From NCBI GenBank assembly GCA_035403225.1, contig DAONET010000038.1:1-21711 (forward strand): a DNA stretch of 21,711 nt, in the 5' to 3' direction. Origin of the DNA: DAIRDK01 sp035403225 (lineage in GTDB: Bacteria > Bacteroidota > Bacteroidia > Bacteroidales > FEN-979). Under the pieces are notes generated by a model. The model worked only from the letters and a program-made list of their open reading frames with translations, did no database searches and was not told where the DNA came from. The first letter of the stretch is position 1. The number at the start of each line of letters is the position of its first letter. The translations under genes were made by a program, and so were the position numbers. Below, piece by piece: positions 14,701-20,913 of this stretch.

Positions 14701-17700
14701 TGACTGATTTGAGCCTGTCGTTCACCAGGACCTACTCGTCCTCTCAAACCATTACAGCCAACGTTACCGGCGGTGCCTCACCATATACTTATTCATGGAC
14801 GGGCCCCGGATCCAGTACTTTTTCCGGAGAAACCATCACCCTAATTGCTGGTTATGGTGACTATACTGTTACAGTAACAGATAATGTTGGCGCTTCCATC
14901 ACCCGCATTTATTATTTCGGCCCCGTGCATAACATGAACACATACGTGGATTATACAACGATACAAAGCGGAATTACTGCCGCATCGGACGGCCATAATC
15001 TCCTGGTCGATGCCGGAACATACCAGGAGAATATCACCATTGATAAAGCCATAACGCTTTCGGGAGTAGATAAAACCAGCACCATTATTGATGGTAACAA
15101 CTCTGGGATTGTTGTGAAGATTACGGTCGGCGGAGTTACCTTTGAGAATTTCACCGTACAAAAGTCAGGGTTGACAGGTAACGACGGCGGCATCCTCCTC
15201 GGAACCATAACCGGTATCGGAACAGGAACCGGAGTTTCAGGGTGTTTAATTCAGAATAACATTCTGACAAACAGCGTAAAAGGCATTGCTCTTGCCTTTG
15301 GCTCAGGTAATACGGTCAAGTGGAATACCCTGTCGGGAAATGGCGACTGGAGCATTCTGTTGGGAGCCTCCACGAACAACATCCTTGAAGCGAATAGTAT
15401 TTCCAACAATGCCTTGAGTGGCATTTACCTGGACAACCAGTCGGCCTTTGGCGGGACTGTATATTCCCTGGGGTCCACCGGAAATAATATTACGGGGAAT
15501 ACAATTTCCCATATAGCCGGCGGAGAATCACTGAATTTAGGAGAAAACTGTGATTACAATAACGTTACCGGGAATACCATTGATGGCGGATCTTACGGTA
15601 TCCATGTCTGGAAATCCCATCACCAAACCATCACGAATAACACCATTAAAAATTGTACGATTCAGCCCGATGGAAACCATTCTGCGGTAGCAATCCGTAT
15701 CCGGAACGGTCAGGACAACACCATCACCGGGAACACGATCACCGAAAATATGAAGGGTTTCGAGATTGTCGCTCATGAGGCGCCTTACTGCTCGGGGAAT
15801 GTGATCCAGGGAAACAAGATCTACGGCAACGGATCCGGCATCGATGCCTCTCCCTCCAACGGAAACTATACAGTTATTGCCACCAACAACTGGTGGGGGA
15901 CTCCTTCCGGTCCGGCACATTCATCCAATCCTTGCGGGACGGGCAATTCCGTCACAGATTATGTCACTTTCGATCCCTGGTACTTCCAGGAAGGGATGAC
16001 AACGATCAATACATTACCGGTAGTTACGGTGACCGATATCCCCGACATTTCCACCATCACTTCCACGCCGGTGATCATCCCGGTGACCATTACGTATCCT
16101 GTCTTTAGCCTGAACCTTGAGCCTTCCATCAAGAGTGATGCCAGGATCAGTACCACGACCCCTTATCCTGCGGGAGCAAAAATCATCGGGATCAGCTACA
16201 CGACAGGTTCAGTATTTATCCCCATTACCATTCCCAACGGATCATATGATCTGGGAGGAAAAACGGAAGTATTTCTGAGCCAGGTAGTCGGGACGGCTTT
16301 CCCACTCCTTGGGCTTAGCGGAAAAACCGTACAGTGGGAAATCACCATCGTCGGTATCGGAGCTTCCGGAACCTATGCAAGCACCGGGCAGGCCATCACC
16401 TGGCTAACGGCGCCTTACGGGGAAACGTCCGGATGCTATTCCGTGCTGGCAGCAAAGAGTTTCAACGTTACTTTTGCTGATGCCACCTTTGATGCCACCG
16501 GAACAGAGACGACCATCTGCTACAATTCCCCGCTGACTTTCAACGCCACGATTACCTTTCCGCCGATCACCAACGTGAACAGCGCCATCAAAGCCGATAA
16601 CCTGATCACATCCACTGTCGCTCTGCCGGCCGGGACCAAGATCAAATGGGGTTACAACGCAGCGCCATCCGTGACCTATACGTTGCCATCATCCGCTGCT
16701 TCCATCTACCTGTCGGATATCGTCAACGCCGGAACACCTCTGCCGTTGCAGGGCAACACGGGACCCGACACCTGGTATTTCGAAATTACCGATGAAGGTT
16801 CACCAATCACTACTACGATAACCATGCAGCCTGTCGCACGACTGATCACCGCCCCCGGCCCATCGTACACTGATTATAATTACACGGCAGGAGATAACCT
16901 GAGTATGATCGTCAATACTTGCGGGATCAGCGGTACCGTGGTTTATAACAATCTGTACAATACGCCAATGAACAATGTCACCCTCACCCTGACAAATGGA
17001 ACAACGACTCCTCGCACCGTCATAACGGACGCCAATGGATCATTCTCTTTACCCAATGTTGAAGATGGCACCTATACGCTTGGTTTTTCAACCTTGAAAC
17101 CAACCGGCGGCATCAATTCCACGGATGCAGCGCAGGTGAACTACTGGGCCGTCAATCCTTATTCCATCGAGAAAGCCAGGTTCTTTGCAGGAGATGTAGC
17201 TGCTCCTAAAGGCTTTCTTAATTCCTCAGATGCCTCCCGGATCATCGAGCATTTCGTGACCTTAGGGGTTCCTGCTTTTGACACGGTGTGGCGTTTCTGG
17301 AAAGCCGGCGATATGACGTCCGCTATTTCGAATTCGTACAAGCCAACCCTGACGGTGGACGGCGGGTCCGTCTCCCAGAACTTCTATGCCCTGGCCAGCG
17401 GCGACTTCAACCGGAGCTTTATACCGGGTAACGCCAAAGATGCCAGCGACAACCTTTCGCTGACAATCAGCGGCAGTAAGCAGGTCAGCCAGGGTGATGT
17501 GTTCGAACTGCCCATTTATGCCACTTCTGCGATGGAGGTGACGGCCGTTTCGATGATCCTGAAAATCCCCGCGACGATGCTCGAGGTGACAGGAATCACC
17601 CTCGGTCCGGATCCTTCCGCCCAGGTATTCCACGCCCTTCACGGGAACGAACTCCGTATCGGCTGGCAATCGCTGACGCCGCTTTCTCTGCAGGCCGGCG

Positions 17701-18158
17701 AACCGCTGCTGATTCTGAAACTCAGGATGACCGGCTCGTTGGAAGAAGGCGGACAGATCCGTCTTACCCTGGCCGGCGATGAGCTCAACGAACTGGCCGA
17801 TGACGCTTACGAAGTGATCCCCGGCGCTGAACTCTCCGTCAACCTGATTGGAAAAGCCGTTGGAACAGATGAACTGCCTTCTGCCGGCAAGCTCTCGCTG
17901 TCGAACTACCCGAACCCCTTCACCGAAAAGACGACATTCGTCTATACCCTACCGGTGAGCGGTCAGGTTACCCTCGACATTTATAACATCCTCGGGGTGA
18001 AAGTTAAGACCCTGGTATGTGAAACCCAGCAGGCAGGAACCCACGCGGTGATCGCCGATGGCAACTTCGCAGAATCGGGCGTTTACATCGCCATCATCCA
18101 CCTGGAGGCAGACGGACAAGAATTCAAAGACATGATCAAAGTCGTTTGCAGCCACTAA
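11739..18158 (+). CDS. giant T9SS-exported modular protein with beta-helices, cohesin and dockerin-like block
   Basis: This gene encodes 2139 residues. I chose the ATG at 11739 over the upstream in-frame TTG at 11715 because it opens directly into a signal peptide (MKKLLLIIIATAFFLFTW, cleavage near AVKSA, residue 25). Order: beta-helix 1 (26-247), beta-helix 2 (248-648, cap NNYFG, then YDPW), beta-helix 3 (649-850, cap GNYWG, then FDPY), cohesin (851-988; WDDNDPADTRCEY, FYIDG), a PKD/SprB-like sandwich (989-1067), a beta-helix matching the gene 1 repeat unit (1068-1418), the unrecognised module pair (1425-1710), a regulatory-like sandwich with dockerin-like segments (1728-1905; GGINSTDAAQVN), a cohesin-like module (1908-2040), and a type A sorting domain (NYPNPF, GVYIAIIHL). 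The whole C-terminal third is paralogous to gene 1. The first ~650 codons are much more AT-rich than the rest. A surface scaffold or adhesin role is inferred. No promoter was recognised in the 65 bp after the terminator. Confidence 0.94.
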   Translation: MKKLLLIIIATAFFLFTWTFAVKSAVLNVPEQYATIKLAVAAATSGDIIQVGTATIIESENVDISKPNLTIQGNGAENSFVQVSGTGYRFSILATNVTIKDLSIKKADKDGVQNIIWINANNFTLQNTIISGQFVFGDNEVSRAMEISGGHSGLVIDGNTFYALRQPAYINGTITGTISNNHTYGTKGWVVAGGNLIFTNNTWGVNVFDIAIISDCPNVYYSDIPAMSNANHDAVIEDQRVSPRVLSVVHVDASTSYNSDLGGQYHPYSTITPAITRVVSGGKIKVAPGTYHEQINISKAITVSGANQATTIIDGAGISTAGLVHFTNTTGSATFQGFTVQNAPIVGNRSCCIYACDLSSGVIVNILNNTLKGKQNWTLIDDIAIACQNNLGTIRLGYNTVSGFAGNTILLERSLGPVEIDHNMLTAWQPVGEWGVPVIYDMNYRTSTETDPHNLTAIHSFHDNTIDGGGGITVVSCWGTQYNDPSFADGKVSNLQIRNNIISNVGTDHRYIGIALTSNGETGGFTNTLIEGNTITAKNPGSVQNIGIRMYANATDVDITGNTITNFWRGIYQTNNSVNPPHGNPTGLHVYHNQIFGGTHSVYNDYTDVANIINAENNYFGTISAADIAAKCSANVDYDPWCNADFSVCSFTNTPSSIYNQTQQVYLATLQDALNGAVNGDVINITAGGTYAGVVFNRPGISVTVNNTSGSTVLIQGASPALTVTSGTVTYDNVSFITATNDPTILVDGGNLTLRNCTITESTGFSNTGILVSSGTLDAGTACGTDAGNNTFITDNGKNITQTGGTADAKGNYWGNTGYFEVLSKLSGVVTFDPYRNSTFSECLSTSGGPVTYASKVVLAPGTVTVPITVDNFNHIDAVSLVLKYDPLVLDYTGFTNSAISGITIHDEPVTGTLSLAWYGSTGSGITLTDPTIDHKLVDLQFTSVTGTSTLSWDDNDPADTRCEYQNALIQYPYMDDPATSFYIDGWVTDLSLSFTRTYSSSQTITANVTGGASPYTYSWTGPGSSTFSGETITLIAGYGDYTVTVTDNVGASITRIYYFGPVHNMNTYVDYTTIQSGITAASDGHNLLVDAGTYQENITIDKAITLSGVDKTSTIIDGNNSGIVVKITVGGVTFENFTVQKSGLTGNDGGILLGTITGIGTGTGVSGCLIQNNILTNSVKGIALAFGSGNTVKWNTLSGNGDWSILLGASTNNILEANSISNNALSGIYLDNQSAFGGTVYSLGSTGNNITGNTISHIAGGESLNLGENCDYNNVTGNTIDGGSYGIHVWKSHHQTITNNTIKNCTIQPDGNHSAVAIRIRNGQDNTITGNTITENMKGFEIVAHEAPYCSGNVIQGNKIYGNGSGIDASPSNGNYTVIATNNWWGTPSGPAHSSNPCGTGNSVTDYVTFDPWYFQEGMTTINTLPVVTVTDIPDISTITSTPVIIPVTITYPVFSLNLEPSIKSDARISTTTPYPAGAKIIGISYTTGSVFIPITIPNGSYDLGGKTEVFLSQVVGTAFPLLGLSGKTVQWEITIVGIGASGTYASTGQAITWLTAPYGETSGCYSVLAAKSFNVTFADATFDATGTETTICYNSPLTFNATITFPPITNVNSAIKADNLITSTVALPAGTKIKWGYNAAPSVTYTLPSSAASIYLSDIVNAGTPLPLQGNTGPDTWYFEITDEGSPITTTITMQPVARLITAPGPSYTDYNYTAGDNLSMIVNTCGISGTVVYNNLYNTPMNNVTLTLTNGTTTPRTVITDANGSFSLPNVEDGTYTLGFSTLKPTGGINSTDAAQVNYWAVNPYSIEKARFFAGDVAAPKGFLNSSDASRIIEHFVTLGVPAFDTVWRFWKAGDMTSAISNSYKPTLTVDGGSVSQNFYALASGDFNRSFIPGNAKDASDNLSLTISGSKQVSQGDVFELPIYATSAMEVTAVSMILKIPATMLEVTGITLGPDPSAQVFHALHGNELRIGWQSLTPLSLQAGEPLLILKLRMTGSLEEGGQIRLTLAGDELNELADDAYEVIPGAELSVNLIGKAVGTDELPSAGKLSLSNYPNPFTEKTTFVYTLPVSGQVTLDIYNILGVKVKTLVCETQQAGTHAVIADGNFAESGVYIAIIHLEADGQEFKDMIKVVCSH
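14289..14702 (+). other. cohesin-type module in gene 2
   Basis: The module has the pattern of a cohesin beta-sandwich: TVPITVDNFNHIDAVSLVLK, then YDPLVLDYTGF, a central GTLSLAWYGS strand, VDLQFTSV, and the C-terminal WDD...CEY followed by TSFYIDG. It aligns by eye with the module at 5809-6207 of gene 1 (EVPITVSGF, LAYDPTVMTF, ALTWDD, CEYA, TYYVDGTV) and with those in the three downstream genes. Domain identity rests on motif order recalled from the family, not on a search. Confidence 0.75.
14940..15992 (+). repeat. fifth, dispersed copy of the ~1.1 kb beta-helix unit
   Basis: This in-frame unit carries all the landmarks of the four tandem units in gene 1 (GILLGTITG, AGGESLNLGENC, AVAIRIRNGQ, MKGFEIVA, DASPSNGNY, NNWWG). 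It is a mosaic: it has GGTVY like unit B, SLGSTGN..TGNTIS like units C and D, and the PSGPAH cap found only in unit D. The 91 bp at 15901-15991 differ from 4820-4910 at only two bases. Confidence 0.92.
16011..16866 (+). other. unrecognised ~140-residue module, two tandem copies, gene 2
   Basis: This is the counterpart of 4936-5808 in gene 1. Copy one runs from NTLPVVTV through DARISTTTPYPAGAKI and FLSQVVGTAFPL to VQWEITIVG. Copy two runs from the single-Cys ETTICYNS through ADNLITS, PAGTKIKWGYN and IYLSDIVNAGTPL to WYFEITDEG. Shared elements across the four copies are a D-A/D-N strand, the PAG turn, a Y strand, an L-S-x-I/V helix or strand, and a final W/F.F strand. Both genes place it directly after a D/E-type beta-helix cap. 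Confidence 0.6.
16920..17865 (+). other. dockerin-like block plus cohesin-like module at the C terminus of gene 2
   Basis: The segments are PMNNVTLTLT (regulatory-like sandwich), GGINSTDAAQVN, RFFAGDVAAPKGFLNSSDAS followed by RIIEHFV, then ALASGDFNRSFIPG, then a cohesin-like sandwich (GDVFELPIYA, LKIPATMLEVTGI, NELRIGWQS, LTLAGDELNELADDAYEV). It is clearly homologous to 10366-11340. Calcium-loop positions are only partly kept, so function as a true dockerin is uncertain. Confidence 0.65.
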
Positions 18159-18170
18159 CACCTGTTATCC

Positions 18171-18211
18171 GGAGAACGGGAGCACCTCTTTCCTCCCGTT
18201 CTCCTTTTTTT
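18171..18211 (+). terminator. intrinsic terminator after gene 2
   Basis: A perfect 12-bp stem, GGAGAACGGGAG (18171-18182) with CTCCCGTTCTCC (18193-18204), has a 10-nt loop and is followed by seven T. It begins 12 bp after the TAA at 18158. The stem shares the core GAACGGGAG with the terminator at 11639. Confidence 0.93.
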
Positions 18212-18255
18212 CGTTAAACCAGATCACCAAAAATTTGCACGGAAAACCACCCGCC

Positions 18256-19449
18256 ATGAAACGCCTCCTCCCCTGCTTCCTCCTCCTCTTCACGTTCCTG
18301 ATCACGTCGGGGCAGGATGCTCCGGTTATCACTGCAGGGAACATCGTCGTGTCAGGGGACTCGGTCACCGTGCCGGTCACGGCGACCGATTTCACCAACA
18401 TCGGCAGTTGTGCGCTACGGGTGGATTATGATCCTGACATCGCTGCCGCCGTCACCGTCGTCGCCGGTCCGTTACTGGGCGGAGGGTTGAATTCAAACCT
18501 GACCAATCCCGGAACGATCATCCTCGGATGGTATACCTGGCCTTGTGTCACCCTTCCCGCTAACAGCGTGATCTTCCTGATCACCTTTACCAGGGTGTCG
18601 GCCGGGTTTTCGCCCCTGAACTTCGTTGACGACGGTTATTCGTGCTATTTCAGCGACAGCAGTTATACTATCTTAAATGACCTTCCAACGGAACATTTTT
18701 ACCATCCCGGCTCCATCACCTTTCAGTCGGAGGCGCCCGTCACCCTGGCTCCTTCGCTGAAGGCGGCGCCATCATCGCTCATCGACATTCCGGTTACTGT
18801 CTCCGGGTTTTCGGAGATCGGGAAAATCGATCTGACGATGACATACGATCCTGCTATTCTGGCCTTTCAGACATGGACAAATACGGCAGGTTTCCCGGGG
18901 TTCGCGGTCACAGAGACCGCCCCCGGGTTTCTCTTTTGCTCCGGCATGGCCGACTCCACCAACCAGGGCGTCACCCTGCCCGACAGCAGTGTGCTGTTCA
19001 CCCTTCGTTTTTTGTATTCGGGAGGGTCGTCGGCGCTGACCTGGAAGACCGAAGAAGGATCGTGCGCCTATGCCGGTCCACCGCCACTCTATCTTCCCCT
19101 GGCGGATACACCGAAAGATTCGTTCTATGTAAACGGACAAGTCATTCCCGGACTCGGCATCGGAGATAACGGCAGCAGACCCTTTTCAACGTCCTTCTTC
19201 CCCAACCCTTTCCGTGATAAAGGAACACTTTGCTGGGATGCGCCACCCACCGGCCCTGTGATGATACAGGTCGATGACATCACCGGACGCAGAATCGCCG
19301 CATACTATACCACCGCTGAAAAAACAGGCAGACAGCAATTCGACATTCCCGGAGACCAACTGACACCGGGAGTTTATATTCTTACCCTTATCATGAAACC
19401 GGGCGGACAGGCAATCAGGGATTCTTTCAGCATCATTCGCCTTCCATGA
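18256..19449 (+). CDS. secreted double-cohesin protein with T9SS sorting domain
   Basis: This gene encodes 397 residues. The ATG at 18256 is preferred to the upstream in-frame TTG at 18235 because a signal peptide begins there (MKRLLPCFLLLFTFLITSGQ). Residues 21-158 form the first cohesin-type module (VPVTATDF, IGSCALRVDYDP, GGLNSNL, GTIILGWYT, NSVIFLITF, DDGYSCYF, FYHPGS). Residues 160-296 form the second (DIPVTVSGF, DLTMTYDP, DSSVLFTLRF, ALTWKTEEGSCAYA, SFYVNGQV). Residues 300-397 are a T9SS type A sorting domain (FFPNPF, TGRQQF, GVYILTLIM). With two cohesins and little else, it looks like a small scaffold or docking subunit for dockerin-like segments such as those on the giant neighbours; this is inference. 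It sits 44 bp after a strong terminator, so it should have its own promoter, and it is probably co-transcribed with the next gene. Confidence 0.93.
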   Translation: MKRLLPCFLLLFTFLITSGQDAPVITAGNIVVSGDSVTVPVTATDFTNIGSCALRVDYDPDIAAAVTVVAGPLLGGGLNSNLTNPGTIILGWYTWPCVTLPANSVIFLITFTRVSAGFSPLNFVDDGYSCYFSDSSYTILNDLPTEHFYHPGSITFQSEAPVTLAPSLKAAPSSLIDIPVTVSGFSEIGKIDLTMTYDPAILAFQTWTNTAGFPGFAVTETAPGFLFCSGMADSTNQGVTLPDSSVLFTLRFLYSGGSSALTWKTEEGSCAYAGPPPLYLPLADTPKDSFYVNGQVIPGLGIGDNGSRPFSTSFFPNPFRDKGTLCWDAPPTGPVMIQVDDITGRRIAAYYTTAEKTGRQQFDIPGDQLTPGVYILTLIMKPGGQAIRDSFSIIRLP

Positions 19450-19478
19450 AGGCATAAGACGTCGTAAAACAAAATCTG

Positions 19479-20462
19479 ATGACCAGAAAAGCTGTGAAAA
19501 AGTTGTTGGTACTTTGGGGGATCATCCTGTTGACCCTCGGGCAGACAACCATTGCCCAGGACGCACCGGTCACCACCGCGGGGACAGTCACCAGTACGAC
19601 GACAACCGCCATCGTGCCCTTGTCGGTGGTGAACTTTGTCTATATCGGCAGCTGCATGCTGGAGATCCATTACGACTCCACCATCGCGACAGCCACCAAT
19701 GTAACCATGGGATCGGGGATGACTGGCGGGCTCAACAGCAACCTGGACAATGCCGGCGTCATCATCCTGGGTTGGTACACCTACCCGGCCATCACCCTGC
19801 CCGACAACTCGGTCATCTTCAACATCACCTTCTCAAAAGTAGCCCCGGGAACCACTGCCCTGACCTTTTACGACGACGGATACTCCTGCTACTATTCCAA
19901 CGGCGACTACACCATTCTGAACGATAACCCTGCTTCCACCTTTTACCTGCCCGGTTCCCTGACATTCGGGGCCTCGTTAACGGCGGACTTCACCGTAAAC
20001 AATACCACACCTCCCCTCAATACCCCCGTAACCTTTACAGATCTCACCACCGGAAGCCCATCCGCCTGGACCTGGAGTTTTAACCGTACCTCGGTAGTTT
20101 ATGTCAACGGAACCAGCGCCTCCTCACAGCATCCACAGGTACAGTTCACCGAAGGAGGGCTCTACACCGTGACCCTGCTTGCTGCTGATGGCAACGGTTC
20201 CGACACCGAAATAAAAACAGACTATATCCGGGCCGGCGTCCCCGGATGGTGGACCGGATCCACCTCTTCTGATTGGGCGACACCCGCCAACTGGGAAAAC
20301 CAACTTATCCCCACCGGTACCATCGACGTTGTAATACCTTCATCTGCGGTTCACTGGCCCGTTTTTACCGGTGACATCACCCCCGGTGTCACCTGCAAGT
20401 CATTAACCATACAGCCATCTGCGGTGATGACCATCGAAGGAAATGTAACCATTGAAAACTGA
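19479..20462 (+). CDS. secreted cohesin-PKD protein lacking a T9SS sorting domain
   Basis: This gene encodes 327 residues starting at ATG 19479, 29 bp after the previous stop, so co-transcription is likely. A signal peptide (residues 1-27, ending TTIAQ) is followed by a cohesin-type module (28-165) closely matching cohesin 1 of the upstream gene: both have QDAPV, IGSC, GGLNSNL, IILGWYT.P, NSVIF.ITF and DDGYSCY. A PKD-like sandwich follows (167-250; ADFTVNNTTPP, WTWSF, GGLYTVTLLAADG). The end is the start of a WWTGSTSSDWATPANWEN motif region (256-327), common in T9SS cargo, but the frame stops at MTIEGNVTIEN. Such regions usually continue into more strands and then a YPNPF-type domain, and no such domain is visible in any frame before 20914. 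It may be a natural short form or a gene that lost its 3' end. Without the signal, T9SS export is doubtful; Sec export to the periplasm is expected. Confidence 0.9.
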   Translation: MTRKAVKKLLVLWGIILLTLGQTTIAQDAPVTTAGTVTSTTTTAIVPLSVVNFVYIGSCMLEIHYDSTIATATNVTMGSGMTGGLNSNLDNAGVIILGWYTYPAITLPDNSVIFNITFSKVAPGTTALTFYDDGYSCYYSNGDYTILNDNPASTFYLPGSLTFGASLTADFTVNNTTPPLNTPVTFTDLTTGSPSAWTWSFNRTSVVYVNGTSASSQHPQVQFTEGGLYTVTLLAADGNGSDTEIKTDYIRAGVPGWWTGSTSSDWATPANWENQLIPTGTIDVVIPSSAVHWPVFTGDITPGVTCKSLTIQPSAVMTIEGNVTIEN

Positions 20463-20913
20463 TCAAGGATTTCTTTTTACGGACAAGACCCCCTGTCTTA
20501 AAAAACTTTTAATCCTTCATTTTCCCTTATAGTCCTGCCATTCAGCGCAATATACAATTTTTTTCATTTTTTTCATGCTCAATGTTAGGGTGAACTATTC
20601 ATCGCTTTTTTCTTTTTCGGCGCCCACAACAACCGCGAATAGGAAGAGTCGGAGACACCTAACGGGCACAGTTTCTTACTTGCTGAATATCATTATAATG
20701 CATTATTCACAAGGGCACACCGGGAAACGGTCTGTTTTGTTTATTTTAGGGAGTTGATTGAAAAACATGATTTATTCTTTTATCGAAGGTTATCATAGGT
20801 TCACTTGACAAATAATTTCAAAAATATTTCACATAACATTTTTTCGTTTCAAAAAAGTTATAATTTTGATCATCTAACTCTACCTAACAAAATTATTTTT
20901 CAAAATTGCTGCC
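20463..20913. other. 451-bp AT-rich intergenic region
   Basis: No convincing gene lies here. The only 60-codon frame (20575-20757) has no recognisable motif or signal. The region is rich in A and T runs, including a 9-bp direct repeat of TTTTTTTCA in two adjacent copies at 20558-20575. It holds a weak 5-bp hairpin at 20485-20499 (AAGAC/GTCTT) just after the preceding stop and a likely promoter near its right end. Confidence 0.7.
20839..20868 (+). promoter_or_regulatory. candidate Bacteroidota-type promoter for the last gene
   Basis: TAATTTTG at 20861-20868 is an exact match to the -7 consensus TAnnTTTG of Bacteroidota sigma factors. A T-run at 20839-20844 lies about where the -33 element is expected, but it lacks the TTTG form. 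The box ends 45 nt before the ATG at 20914, giving a short leader without a Shine-Dalgarno sequence, as is usual in this phylum. Confidence 0.45.

Noticed and set aside
20485..20499. AAGAC/GTCTT hairpin as a terminator for the 19479 gene
   Set aside because: The stem is only 5 bp and is followed by A before the T stretch, far weaker than the other two terminators in the window.
20575..20757. 60-codon frame in the AT-rich gap
   Set aside because: It has no motif, no ribosome or promoter context of its own and an unusual composition, so I treat it as chance.
20805..20810. TTGACA resembling a sigma-70 -35 box
   Set aside because: No matching -10 lies at the usual distance, and this phylum uses a different promoter form. 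The TAATTTTG box at 20861 is a better candidate.
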